This document shows, one piece after another, positions 47,187-59,181 of a stretch of DNA of 64,000 bases. The stretch's first letter is position 1. Each line of letters begins with the position of its first letter. This DNA comes from Macrosoma leucophasiata (taxonomy: Eukaryota; Arthropoda; Insecta; Lepidoptera; Hedylidae): contig JAWQUS010000002.1 in the NCBI GenBank assembly GCA_036365455.1, positions 1,922,001 to 1,986,000 of the forward strand. Reading direction: 5' to 3'. The notes beneath the pieces are model-generated. The model had not been told where the DNA came from, did not search any database, and saw only the letters and a program-made list of their open reading frames with translations. Both the position numbers and the translations under genes were made by a program.

Positions 47187-47300
47187 TAATGGCAACCCAT
47201 TATACGTCCCACTGCTGGGCACGAGTCTCTCCCCTTTTTGGGGGGATGCCTGGAGCTTACTCCACCACGCTGCTCCAATGCGGATTGGTGGAGATGCGAT
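47187..47300 (-). repeat. 5S-SINE 3' segment only
   Basis: 'atacgtcccactgctgggca' to 'caatgcggattggtggagat': the LINE-like 3' part of the 5S-SINE, 5'-truncated, no 5S head. Confidence 0.8.
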
Positions 47301-47832
47301 TTTCTAATTATACAACGATTATTATTGGTTAAATTAGTAAAAATATAGACTACTAATCGAGGAATAAAAACAATACATCAACCAATCGAGTCTTATATTA
47401 ACTATAAGCTGAAATAGCTGAAAACATAGAATATCTATATAGAGTGGATGAAACCGGCGCGTGAACGCTTCGTCAGCTTAATGACTGCGAGGAAACGCTG
47501 ACAGCGCCGAACTTGACGTCTGCCGACCATTGTGCTCATTTTGATATTTAGCTTTATACGGATTTTGAATAGGATTTATACTAAGTGAAGCTTGAAATAC
47601 TTGATATATTGTATTAGCCGTTGATTGACTGTTAAATGGTTAAAGGTTGATGAATTCTTGAAAATACTCGCCAAATACTTCTAATAGTTCTGGGATAGGG
47701 GTATAAAATAGTGTATTTTTAGTTTGATGAGAAAAATTAAATGATATAAAAATACTAATTACTTAGAATATTAAAATAAAAAATCTATTAATGTAAAGCA
47801 GTTTATAAATACGTAAATATTTTATGTAATAT
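47301..47832. other. Intron, nothing recognised
   Basis: No supported feature. Confidence 0.4.
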
Positions 47833-48092
47833 CATGCCTGTGCTCTCCGAATGGATAGGTACATTCAAGGATACATGCAAAAGCACTGGGTACCCCAGTT
47901 ATGTTTTTCTATTGTAATGGGTGATGTGTAATATTGACATTTCTGGGTATATTACCAAACACCGAGGGTGGAAAAAATCCGAAAAATAAAAAAACTTAAA
48001 AGCGCTTAATTCCTTCCTCCTCTAACGGGAATCGGTAGATAAGTAGCAGCAATAGCGACGGACTGTCACCACTTGATTATTGAAGCAGTAAC
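47833..48092 (-). repeat. SINE-D, old degenerate copy
   Basis: Recognisable order of 'gcctgtgctctccgaatgga', 'attcaaggatacatgcaaaa', 'gggtatattaccaaac' and 'acgggaatcgg' as in 46372-46682. Confidence 0.6.
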
Positions 48093-50146
48093 ATATATAT
48101 TATATATTTACATTAAGCTTTAATAGTGAAAAGTGAAAATCCGTACCACTGTATTTAAAAATGTTCAATCTATACCAATCATTAAACAACTCTATAGCAT
48201 TACATATTTCATTTTTAAATATATGTAAAGAAATACTATTTCTTTCTTCGCACTCTGTGTGTTTATTTACCATGAAGTTTGGTTATAGTTTTTAACTTTT
48301 TAATTGTCTGATTTTAAAGAAGAAACGAATTCAGAATGTCAGTTACAGATTCAAATACGAGTTGATTGACAATTGCATAATCAATGAAAATTTTAATATT
48401 ATATTATTTTATGTTTTAAAAGTGAAAGAATAAACTTTCATTGTCGTTTCTTCTTTTCAGGTTTGAGTTCATATTGTTTTATATTATCTAGATAAAATAG
48501 TCTCTGTATAAAAAAAAACTAACAATAAAACTTCTTTTCAGCAACACAAGGTTTATTTCTTTCATGTAGTAAAACAGACTTATATATATTTAGGTATAAC
48601 TCTCACACAAAACTATACTATACTCAAAATACAATATGACAAACAAAAATTACCTCAACATTAATAACAACCTCAACAATTTAGCATAAAAGTCAAAACG
48701 GGCTTTAATTTATAATATCCGCATTTAATTCTTCCAAGTACCTGTAACGACAGACAATAAAACGTCCTAAAAGCATGACTAAACTCTCAACCGGCACCGA
48801 ACTATTATCAAACGTCCGATCCCTCACATCGCAATCCCCGTGTCACTAAGCTCATATAAAGGGATTAGAAATAGTCACAGCGCGCCGCAATCCCGCAATC
48901 CCGCGATCCCGGGATCCCCATAACCGTTCACCCGCGCATTGATTTCAATTTAAATTTTAATTGAGGAATATTATACAAAATTACATTGCTTTATATTCAC
49001 CCCGGGCGCTGATTTTTGCATATTTTTAACCCTGCCGCCGTTTTGCGAGATAAAAATCGCATATATTAACTAAGAGGCCCGGATTTCGAGAGCAGATAGT
49101 CCGCCGGTTTTCATTAACCAGATACGGGTGAGATATGCGCTGTATTTTATTGCTTATCCGTATCCGAGCTGTTTCGGTGACGTCTTAAAACGTCCGATAC
49201 GACATTTTACGTTCTAATTCCAGTGAGATTATTTTCGCTGGTGTCTCTTATAACGGTGTGCCTTGTAATGAGATTATTGGCGGAACGTGCGGCTTTTATC
49301 TTTAAAGTGAAAAAAAATGAAACACCGCGTATATAGTAGTTTTAATTCTCAATATTTTCGTTTTTATTAACATTTTTATGGAATTGCAAATTTTTTGTAT
49401 CATGATTTTTAATTACAATGATTAGTACCTACGTGCTTGATTGAATAAAAAGTTCAATATTGCAAGTTATATTTAAATTATGTGTATTGGGGATACAGTA
49501 ATCGCTGATAACGGATCGTTTGCTGTCAATATGTTGTAATGAGGGATATAACTGTGCATTTTCGCTCCAACGTCGGCAACGTCTCCAAGCATCCATTAAG
49601 TACTGTTAAAATCATTTATGGCCACTTACTAATGAAATAACAGCTTTTAATTTTCATACACAAGATGAATGGGTATGTTCGTGGAATATAATCGTATCTT
49701 AAATTTATATTTTGAGTATTCTATCCAAATCCAATGTTGATCACATGAGGATGTAAATAGGATATTAATTTTTTTTTAAAAGAAATCATCTGTTTCACAA
49801 TTAATTTGTCTAAATAACTTAGACTGATTTTAAAATATGAATTCAGTGAAAAAATAAAAGTCTATAATAAACTTTATAATGAAGGGTTAAACATTGGAGG
49901 GTGGTAACGAACTGGCCTTGATGGAGTCAGCGTTTTGATTCCCATTTGACATGTCGTTAAAATGCAAATTATAATATGAACCATTAAATTCAGTCAGATG
50001 TCGTTAGGCTGATGCATGGCTTTATAAAATCGGAGATAATTTGTTGCATGGGGACCGAAAGATAAAGGGTTATTTTTAATGTTTGAATATTTTGCCTCAA
50101 TTTGAACCAGTTTTACAGTTATCTTTTCCTAAATTGAGTTAAAATT
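48093..50146. other. Unique intron; GC-richer block 48770-49270
   Basis: No repeats recognised. The block is CpG-containing with no recognised protein. Confidence 0.4.
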
Positions 50147-50645
50147 TAAAGAAAAATGGAAAGAAAATTTTGACTTCAGGCGAGACTCGAACTCGCGGCC
50201 TACTGGGAATCTAGTCCAGCCGCTCTTCCAATTGAGCTACTGAAGTCCTGCCCGATTTGTCAAATCTTTCCTTCACATTTATTGCATTGCTTTATGGTAG
50301 CAGCAGCGCCATCTATTGCCAACTATGCTAGTTAGGCAACCGATATAATAGACTTTGCAGTTTATTGAACATCGTAAAGAAGTCGCTTTTACCCTTGATA
50401 ATTGTTTTATATTATTTCGCATTAACACATGCTTGTGAAATATATTTTATTTAAAGAAAAATGGAAAGAAAAATTTGACTTCAGGCGAGACTCGAACTCG
50501 CTCGCGGCCTACTGGGAATCTAGTCCAGCCGCTCTTCCAATTGAGCTTCTGAAGTCCTGTCCGATTTGTCAAATCTTTCCTTCACATTTATTGCATTGCT
50601 TTATGGTAGCAGCAGCGCCATCAGCAGCGCCATCTGCGTGCAATA
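50147..50645 (-). repeat. SINE-B tandem dimer
   Basis: Two head-to-tail minus-strand units. Unit tRNA-like heads are at about 50173-50248 and 50476-50556, each with the GACTTCAG/CTGAAGTC acceptor-like pairing (one GAGCT to GAGCTT change in the second). A complete tail ('gcgaaataatataaaacaat' in sense) joins them. The second unit has a local duplication of 'cagcagcgccatc' near 50610-50635. No target-site duplication recognised. Confidence 0.8.
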
Positions 50646-52369
50646 CCGCGTAAGTAATAATTGTTATAAGGTGATAATTCAACCTAATTATCATTACATA
50701 AAAGCCATCCTTACATTGTTACTTACGGATATGCACAATTACTAACGATTTGTACAGATTTTTCTACTCATCCCATCTTTAACTGATACATCAAAAATCA
50801 CAACTAGCTGGGAAATTAAAAAGAAGTTGATTCACAAACAAAAGAGGAATTACACAATTTAATACTTTGACAAAACTGTAAAGTTAAAACAACATTCTTA
50901 CAAATAAATTAAAGTTAGAAATCACTATAGTAATTTTGATATCAGTGAAGAGTGAACGCTATCATTATAATTACCATGTATTTATACAAAAATATTCTTA
51001 TTAAATGCATATTATTTAAAATAGATAGGCTAAAAGCGATGCAGTAATCGCAGTCGCATCGTCGCCCACGCAGCATGGTAGCAACCGGTCGGTACCAGGG
51101 CAACATTAATCCAAGCAGCGTGTGCGGCCGTTCATATCGCGTATTTATGAACACCGGCCCTCTCATGATAGCCTGGTACACGTTGGTAACATTATACCTA
51201 CTTGTCCGGTGATTAATCCCACTGTTTTGTCCGTCTCAAACTGACGGTGCCATCTTTCTTCGTGTTTGGTGTTTATTTGGATTTCTGTTTATAACATTTA
51301 CACGATAACGCATCCCAGCACTTAGTGTTGTATTCTTGTATCCTTGAATCCCGTAATTAAATCCAATGTCATTAATTTACTCTTCAAAGCTTTACCTAGT
51401 TTATCTAAAAACGAAGTAAATCGATTTCTTGTAACATTGATCTTTGTTATTTCTATTTGTTTATTATCTGAATAATAGATAAGTTAGTAAGGTATCTTTG
51501 TGACTATGATCATAGTAAGTACAAATGATAGCAGTTTCCAAAAATTAAAGTTTAGTTTATGTTGAAGATACGTGAATGAAATTTGGACTAATATTCGAGT
51601 TGTTTAATTTGAGAAAACAACACCTTAATATATAGTAGACGTTACAGCAAAAGTCAATTTCGTTTGACCAGTCATCAGTTCAACTCGAAGATCAGAAATC
51701 AAAATTAAGAAACACGGTCGAAAAGAAATAAAACAAACGCCGAGCACGACCATACCTGTATCATCTTTGTATCGCGAGGCGAAAATTAATACGGAAAACA
51801 GAGAAAAAAAAAATGGTCGGCGTTATCGAAAACCGAGCCGATGTCATCGTCCTATACCACATACACTGATCACCGGGATACGAGCGCTTCGGGCCGATAT
51901 GATCGCATTACAACATTTTTAAACCCACTCAACCATAACAAAACCTATCTTATTACCTGGGCCATAAGGACGAAAGAGACAGCGCTTTTAAATTTCGAAA
52001 TTAAATCCGTAGGTATGTGAAAATGAGTATTTTAATTAAGGCTGCCCCATGACCAATCAGTCAAGATACACCCGTCAGGATATTTTGAGCGGCGTGTGTG
52101 TAAGTTTTAAGATACAATGTTGCCACATGGAAAAAATAAATTTGTATCATTTTGTTTGTACAACATTACCTTATCTTAGTGTTAGAATGAGGGGTCTAAT
52201 TTTTAAAGGTTTAGTTTCCAAAGGCTCTGTTATCTATACATGTTTCTTTTAAATAGGAGGTCGAATAGTCTGAAGTAATGTCAAAGGTACATAAAATGTA
52301 ATAACTGACTTTTATTGGAATATTTGCGATAATTTTATGAGAAATACGCTTATTAATACAACATTTAAT
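50646..52369. other. Unique intron, nothing recognised
   Basis: AT-rich with weakly GC-richer patches at 51040-51180 and 51720-51900. No gene supported. Confidence 0.4.
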
Positions 52370-52565
52370 TATTTTTTTATGTCAAGTGGCAAACAAGCAT
52401 ATAGTTCACACTGTAAACTACACACATTTACATAAAAACTTTGTGGCCTAAGCCTCAGTGTTGGAAATTTCTAGGTTGTACACTACCATTTAGCGGAAAA
52501 AAGATGAGGTGATGTGGGTGTGTCTGCGCTCACATGTCCATCACAAGAACTCTACAATCAGTAAA
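52370..52565 (-). repeat. Family R, degenerate copy
   Basis: 'gtcaagtggcaaacaagcat' then deleted middle, 'accatttagcgg', ending 'aactctacaatcagta'. Confidence 0.65.
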
Positions 52566-52622
52566 ATATTATTTTACATCATTAAAGACGAGACAAAGAA
52601 AAGAATATAAAAACGTAACTTT

Positions 52623-52695
52623 ACGTATATAAGAGTCGGGATATTTGGGACTACACGCTCTCTGTCCACGCCATCAAGACATACATACATAATAA
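52623..52695 (+). repeat. LINE (GHIEKM family) 3' end remnant
   Basis: 'gggatatttgggactacacg', 'ctctctgtccacgccatcaa', then 'gacatacatacat'. Confidence 0.55.
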
Positions 52696-52912
52696 AATCC
52701 CAGAAACTGGCGCTACTTAATATGTACTAACAATACAACCCATTGATTATTACACGAAGCAAGCCAGACAAACGCTAGCCATTCATTATAAAAAAACATT
52801 CGCATAGTTCCGGCTTGTTTATCCACAAAGAATTCCAAATAGTAGCTTAGTGCCCTGCAACTAATTGGTATTTGAATAAAAACGTGACATCAATTGCATT
52901 AGATTACCGCTG

Positions 52913-53492
52913 TAGGGATGAGCGATACATCGATGTCGATGAAATAAGCTTATTTAAACATCGATAATCAATAGTGACATCAAATATCGATAGTTGTTGA
53001 CGTTTAACATTTTCGAGAACTACACTCAGTTCAATAAAACCGTTTTACTTTAATAAATAAATAAAAAATAAAAAAGCCTTTTATCTCTTAGTACTTATTT
53101 AGTTTTACATTATGTACTTCAATAAGACCCTGTAATTTTTGGTACACAGGTAGAACAATTTTAAGTTTTTTTAGGAGTGGCAACGCATCACAGGTCACAA
53201 ACACCGAAAATCTCAGTTTGGTGTTTACATAAATGTTTAAAGGCTACAGTTTTCTCTTATTATCAGTGTCAAATGTACACTTTTGTGCCACCTCATAAAA
53301 TAAAAAAATCTGGAAAAGAAGTTTAAATTCAAAATACTCATCATTTTTGTTTCGTTATTAAGTATTTCAGTAAGTAGAAACGTATTTCACAACATATTTA
53401 CTGATTTAGACCTTACCTTACAGTTGAATGTGTATTGTCTAGCATGCTTCGTGAGTAAAAAAACTATCGATATTTTATATCGCCCATCCCTA
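52913..53492. mobile_element. hAT-like MITE, 580 bp
   Basis: Starts TAGGGATGAGCGATACATCG and ends with the matching inverse (...TATCGCCCATCCCTA). Flanking 8-mers taccgctg / gaacgctg match at 6 of 8 positions, as expected for an old hAT insertion. Interior includes several ATCGAT-type words and a nested family R copy. Confidence 0.7.
53132..53310 (+). repeat. Family R, degenerate copy nested in the hAT-like MITE
   Basis: 'cctgtaatttttggtacaca', 'ggagtggcaacgcatca', 'aaaggctacagttttctctt', 'tttgtgccacc' then A-rich. Confidence 0.6.
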
Positions 53493-53704
53493 GAACGCTG
53501 TCCATACGCTGGACGAATATTAAGGTTTCAGGGTTATTAAAACATTATAATGGTGCAATCAATCAGTAGGACGCAATTATATTACAGGTTACTTGTTTAG
53601 TATTGACGAATGTCTTTTGGAATATTAATAATGTGATTCCTGTTACATAATTAATTTATGATCGATTCACTTGACGAACGTAAAACGTAATATACATGCG
53701 TAAA
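53493..53704. other. Intron, nothing recognised
   Basis: No supported feature. Confidence 0.4.
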
Positions 53705-53835
53705 GAGATATTCCCTGTAGACAGAGGTAATTTTATACATTCAAGCATACACTAACCAGTTATTTCGCTCACTATATGGATCATGCCTAGGACCAGTAGC
53801 CTACGAGTTCTAAGCTACGAAACCAGACAGGTATG
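53705..53835 (-). repeat. SINE-D remnant
   Basis: 'gacagaggtaattttataca', 'ttcaagcatacac', then 'aggaccagtagcctacgag' resemble the two ends of SINE-D with the middle deleted. Confidence 0.45.
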
Positions 53836-55661
53836 TTTCGGGTATTAGAGAATGATGGTGTTTTGAAGCATGGTATTTTATTCCGTGAGAAAATGTACTG
53901 GGACAGATTTTTACAGGATAGTATTCAATTTTGACAAATATGTAATTCACTCTACTGGTACACTCTTTAATTGCCTGAATGCTAAGATAATTTTACAAAA
54001 TCTTTTTTTCCAGTTATCATTAAAACAAATCAATAAAATCATAAATATGAACTTCAAAGATAGTAAAGCAAATTTGAACTCGCATCGATTACCCAAGGCG
54101 AGGCAATATTAGCTGGTACATAAAACATGAAAAGTGTGTGGCTCCGACTACAAATATCTTATCGCCAAGTCGATCTATCTTTTGGAAAATCGTTTCGCAC
54201 GCTCGTACAATAACCCGGACCCGTGAACACGTTAGTCAAACAAAACTTATTACTGTTTACTTTATATTACAAATTACATGGTCCGCGCGTCTACCTCGCT
54301 GACAAGTACAAATTTTGGCAATCGCCGATGTGTTACGATATTTAAATACTGGAGAATGACGTACAAACGGGAAATAGGAATTTGGCACGGCTATAAGCAA
54401 TCGCGACAAATTTGACGCGCGTGCCAAGATTTTTGACCGGGCAATATTATTTCCCGCGGATTCTGTCAAAGTGACGCGTGTCACTGCACAGATTAAATAT
54501 CAAATTATTCCATCTAATTGAGCGGTCTGCTCATTATCTGTGCCCATAAACTCACAGCTTTACGATAGAGGCCGAACATTAGCCGTAGGTGCAAAATAAA
54601 TCAGGTGCAACGCAAATATTACTGTCAGTGGGGAGGGCGTCATAAACGGGCGGTACCGATTATTTATTTCGACTGAAATAACTGCGCGCGCGTCGCATCG
54701 TTAAATGCAGTTTTGCTCATTTCGCAAATAATCCCGGGATTAACGCGGGATTGATGTCGGCGCGTTTTTGGTGCGCGCGTCTTGCGTGCATAAATAAACT
54801 AGTATATTTGCCACATAATAAGCCGGGCCGACGCTGGCCAAATAGTAATTGCTCGTCTGTTATGCTTTCCTGGTACTTGTTTGCCGGTGGCTTAATTAAG
54901 ACGATGTTATTTATGTGCGTGGACTTGCCCGGAAAGGACATTTAGGGGTAGAGGCGATTCGAACTGGTCGCAATTTTTTATTAAAACGATTCTTGGTAGT
55001 CCAATCTAGTTCCAAGAACATATATTAGAAAATTTATGATATTTGTTTGTGGAATACAAAAGTGCGGAATGTCCGCTCGTATTTTCTGGATATCAGAAGC
55101 AGTAAGTTTTTATTTTATCTGTAGCCACGTGGGTGTTGTCTGACGGATCCGATGTTAACGTAGTAGCAAAAAGTGTGTGGCCGACAAACTGGTGCTCTAC
55201 TGGGCACCTGACGCCCACCTACTCATGTGATGGACGATTGTATTCCGAATCTGGAAGCTCTATGATGTCTTAATAATATTACGTAGGTGTATAAAACAGC
55301 GTTGCTGTATGTTGCCATGTTTACGTGTTGAGTTATAGTTAAATTAAAAAAATATATATATGTAGAGAAACAAACTAAAAAATAAAACACACATAAACAA
55401 GAACTAGAAACAATAAGGCTGTCGAATAATGAAAATACTACTTTTTATTATTCACTTCAAATGTGTAAATTTTATGAAAATTAGAATACAATTGTATGAG
55501 AAGAAAGGTTGAAAAAAAAAAAGACGAATAATAGTAAAAACAAGATTTACGTAATATTGATTAAAAATATTTACACTCTTAGGTTTTGTAGACTTTAAAT
55601 AAATAACGTGCTGCAATTTTATGAGTCGTTTTGAGTAATTTCTTTTCATTTCATTCATTGA
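53836..55661. other. Unique intron; CpG-rich block 54110-54960
   Basis: About 850 bp of CpG-containing sequence, including (gcgc)-rich stretches near 54685 and 54770 and ATAAAT/TTTAT-type homeodomain words. Frames on both strands resemble nothing known. Strong candidate for a regulatory element, by composition only. Confidence 0.4.
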
Positions 55662-55738
55662 CTGTTGGCAGAGTTCTAGTGTAGGGACTCGAGGGCGGAG
55701 GCACCACCGCATTACGTGATCTATCTGCCGCCAAATGG
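55662..55738 (+). repeat. Family R, 5' fragment
   Basis: 'tggcagagttctagtgtagg' to 'accaccgcattacgtgatct', ending near 'caaatgg'. Confidence 0.65.
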
Positions 55739-55913
55739 TTAAAAAAAATAATTATAATTAACTATCGTATTTACTTAACGTCTTTTTAGGGGCGTTAAAA
55801 ACACGTTAAGCTAAGAATGGTAGTCGATCAACTTATAAAATATTCTTGGAAAACGGAACCTTACATTGCGCATGGCCCGACATGCACTTGGCCTGTTTTT
55901 CTCTAGCTCCATG

Positions 55914-56536
55914 ACAAAGGCGCATAGATTATAAAGCTGATTGGTCACTGATTGGTTAACTAATCTTTAGTTACATGTTAATAAAAAAAACTCTTTGAGT
56001 ACATAACAATATTCGATACGTCATCGTTCAAATTCGTTACAAAATCCATGTACTACAATCGTGTCATTCCCATGCATTTGCAATATTTCCCATACAACAA
56101 TGAACGCTGCCATTCAACAGCTAATAGTGTATAATACATCTGCTTTTTTGTAGAGAGATAATACAATAGTCAATCAGGCTGCTGTCGGTATCATTAATGA
56201 AGAAATCAGAATCTCAATATTTTTTCGTATTGTTGCAAAGCACCTTCTCAAACTAAAGTATTGGAAATTACTTCACATAATAGGGATGTTGACAATTTCT
56301 TTTTGTTATACCAAAAAGTGTGTATAGCAAAAACAAACACATATTGTGTTTGAAACGTATAGAGGTAGGTACGGATTCAAAACGTTGCGTGTAGTGATTT
56401 TTTTATATACTTTTGTTTTGTTATGTGAGACATAACTGTAGGGCGAAAACTAAAGTCAGTATTTGTATTAAATGCCTGAATGAACAGTTCTGCGTAATTC
56501 TATCAGGTCTATTTAATTTTAATCTATGCGCCTTTG
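55914..56536. repeat. Inverted-repeat-bounded segment (possible old DNA transposon)
   Basis: ACAAAGGCGCATAGATT at 55914 is mirrored by AATCTATGCGCCTTTG ending at 56536. A third copy of this end, 'aatctacgcgcctttgcc', lies near 57355. Interior AT-rich, non-coding. Confidence 0.5.
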
Positions 56537-56668
56537 CCCTCTTAAAATACGTAGTTTAAAAAAATAAGTAGCACTCTTTGTAGCGTGTCACCGTCACTCT
56601 ACTAGTCAGTGAGTAAAGCGTTTGTTTTTAGAAATCGAACGGCATAAACACCTATCAACGCTGAGCGA

Positions 56669-57530
56669 CCACGTCACTCCGCTATCAATCAGCAAAGTGA
56701 CGTCATCCGTTGACGCAGCCCAAGACATGTGACTATTTTTCATTCTGATTCGAATAAATGTAGACAAGATTAGTACAAAAAGTGTAGTTTTAAGGATGTC
56801 AATGACTGTGAATGATGTAGAGACTGTTTGACGGTGTTTGGTTCGATCTACGTGACTTTAGAAGGCTATTACACGACACGGTATTCAGGGTCCGGAAGAA
56901 AGGGTGGGCGTGACCTCGCGCTGGGTTGCCGCTTATTACACTATCCGGTCGACAGCGCCCTAACTCAATCACAGTACAAATACACGGGCCTCTCCGGTCG
57001 CCCTAATTAGGGCCCAAACTCCCTAAATGTTATTACACTACCCTGACCCTTGATATCGTACCCTGAATACCGTGCCGCGTAATTTGTCCTTGAGCCCTTT
57101 ACTACAGACAAAATACTTCCGTAGCATTAAAAACATACACCTACAGCGTAGTATGCGAACACGTTACTCCGCTATCAATCAGCAAGTGACGTCACACGTT
57201 GACGCAAGTGACAAAGAACATTTTTTATTTTAGTTTAAAAATAAACATCGATTTAAAGTTAAAGTTATATAGATTTAAACTAAATACATGCAGAAACGAT
57301 TAGATCAAAAATTGAGTTTAAAGGTTGAAAATGTAGTTTTACCTGGTTCATAAAATCTACGCGCCTTTGCCACTGACAAATTGCTAAGTTTTAAAAAACA
57401 TATCGTCTTTGATAAGTGTCAACTAATCAGTAAGTGAAGTTGTCATTTGTTATAAAACATCAAATGGCTTACGAGGTGACGTCACTCCGCTATCAATCAG
57501 CGAGTGACGTCACATGTTGACGCAGGCCAA
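56669..57530 (+). repeat. Thrice-repeated TGACGTCA hairpin motif
   Basis: Copies at 56669-56722, 57160-57206 and 57475-57525 share 'actccgctatcaatcagc', then AGTGACGTCA and GTTGACGCA. In the third copy two TGACGTCA octamers (57477-57484 and 57505-57512) form a 15-bp-arm hairpin around ATCAATC. TGACGTCA is the CRE/ATF consensus. The copies look like parts of one dispersed element, so the site may be a transposon feature rather than a host enhancer. Confidence 0.75.
56869..57082. mobile_element. MITE with 23-bp terminal inverted repeats (214 bp)
   Basis: TTACACGACACGGTATTCAG(GGT) at the left and its inverse at the right agree at 21 of 23 positions. It sits between the first and second TGACGTCA motif. 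No duplication of target seen; no coding capacity. Confidence 0.75.
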
Positions 57531-57631
57531 AACGTGTGGCTGTGAAGGAAATTTTTGTAATAGTCCTATTCAAAGCAAAATTCTTAACCTTACATTGTTC
57601 ATGTATAATAACTTATCACTAGTTACACATT

Positions 57632-57655
57632 CACGAAGTCGCGGGCAAAAGCTAG
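57632..57655 (+). repeat. Lep1-like Helitron 3' end remnant
   Basis: 'acgaagtcgcgggcaaaagc' followed by 'tag' is the usual 3' end of that repeat; nothing of the body remains. Confidence 0.5.
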
Positions 57656-58224
57656 ATCTCTTCATCCAGCAAAACTAGCACTTGACTTCATTCAGCTATA
57701 TCAACAGCCACCTTCGATCACAAAGCCAATACAGACTCGAATTTCGTTTCATTCCATTCGATTTTTCGCCAGCAAACCCTAAATAAAACGTATATGCCGC
57801 CATTTTATTGGTATATAAAAGGGACGTGGATGGACGCGTGCAACGTATCCATCACACGAAATTTGGACGCACAAAATGTAAACAACGCCATGCCACGCGC
57901 GTTTATTTTTAATTACGGCTGGCGATGCCGCTTGAACGCTACGCCGAGCACTCCGTGAAATTCGTCGGCCATATGTATCGATATACAAAATATTCACCGG
58001 TACTGCACTATTTTCTTGTACCTTTGAAGTGGATTTGATATGCATGTTTGAACCAAGTAAGGCTGGGTTGCATCATACTTTAACAAGTTTGTTAGAGTAG
58101 AGTAGAGTAAAAAAATTGTTGCATCATTTGAATCTGTCAACACTGACAACTTTAACTAAGTATGTCAAAAATATGCTGGTGTAACGCATTACCTTCCAAA
58201 GTTCATGTTATTGTTATTGATAAA
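57656..58224. other. Intron, nothing recognised
   Basis: A GC-richer patch lies at 57830-57980; no gene supported. Confidence 0.4.
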
Positions 58225-58733
58225 GGAGATGTTGCAAAAATGTATGGACCTCCGGCCATGTATTGTACACAATATCATTAACAGGCAAAATCAATATAAA
58301 GACGTTTTTTACTGCATATTTTCACTTATTTAGCTTTGTTTGCAGTTACAAAACATTATTTGCAGTTAGAGTTGCAACTCAAACCAACATGGCGAATATG
58401 GCGGGCGATGTCATTTTGACATTTTAATTTTTTAATTGTTTTTTGATTATATAGTACTTGGAGAAAAAAGTCTTATTTTCTAAATACTATCGAAATCGAT
58501 TTCATGTGTTAATACTAAGAACTTAAACTAATCGATTTCCAATTTAAAGAAGCGTCGGCTGTATCGCCGCCATGTTAAATATGGTTGAAAATGATAAAAT
58601 CGTTTGAATTAAATGTGGTAGTAACTCTAAAATATATTATTGAATAAATTAATTGTATTTTTTTCGGATTCTTCTTTAATTTACCCATTTTATGAGGACG
58701 TGTACGAACTAGGGCCGAGCTCGCAACATCTCC
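58225..58733. mobile_element. MITE family E, copy 2 (509 bp)
   Basis: Same 11-bp ends (GGAGATGTTGC / GCAACATCTCC) and interior as 24290-24745, plus about 50 extra bases at the 'atcgat' site. The conserved minus-strand frame MGKLKKNPKKIQLIYS is intact here too. Confidence 0.85.
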
Positions 58734-59181
58734 TTTGTTAAACTTTTTCATTGTTTTCAAAATGTACTTGAACTAAAATATTTTTGAGCCAAAACCCAAA
58801 AGTCCAAACGAACGTAAACTGTATTGTAATATATTATGTGATGTGTGTCGTTTTTGTGCTATGAACCGTTTAAACAAATGCAACAACAATTAATCGATTT
58901 AATTTTGTTATTGTCATTTAAAAGTTAATATCAGAAAAACAGAAAACTATCTAGTCTTACCACGTGATAAGAATTGCACGCGCGGTTTTTTAATCGCAAT
59001 AAGTCATAATACCCCTTAATCGATTCTCCGATGGAATTGCATGCTATTAAATCGATATTATAAAAAGCTATAAATTAGTCTTTATTTTATTTATTGTAAA
59101 TTATAGCATGACGGATGGCGAAGAAATAAGAAAACGACATCTTGACGATACGTATTAAAACAATAATGATTTAAATGATTG
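58734..59181. other. Intron, nothing recognised
   Basis: AT-rich, no supported feature. Confidence 0.4.

Noticed and set aside
53752..53770. Word resembling the reverse complement of a WFxN homeodomain codon stretch ('aaccagtta')
   Set aside because: Flanking codons do not continue the homeodomain; it lies in a SINE-D remnant.
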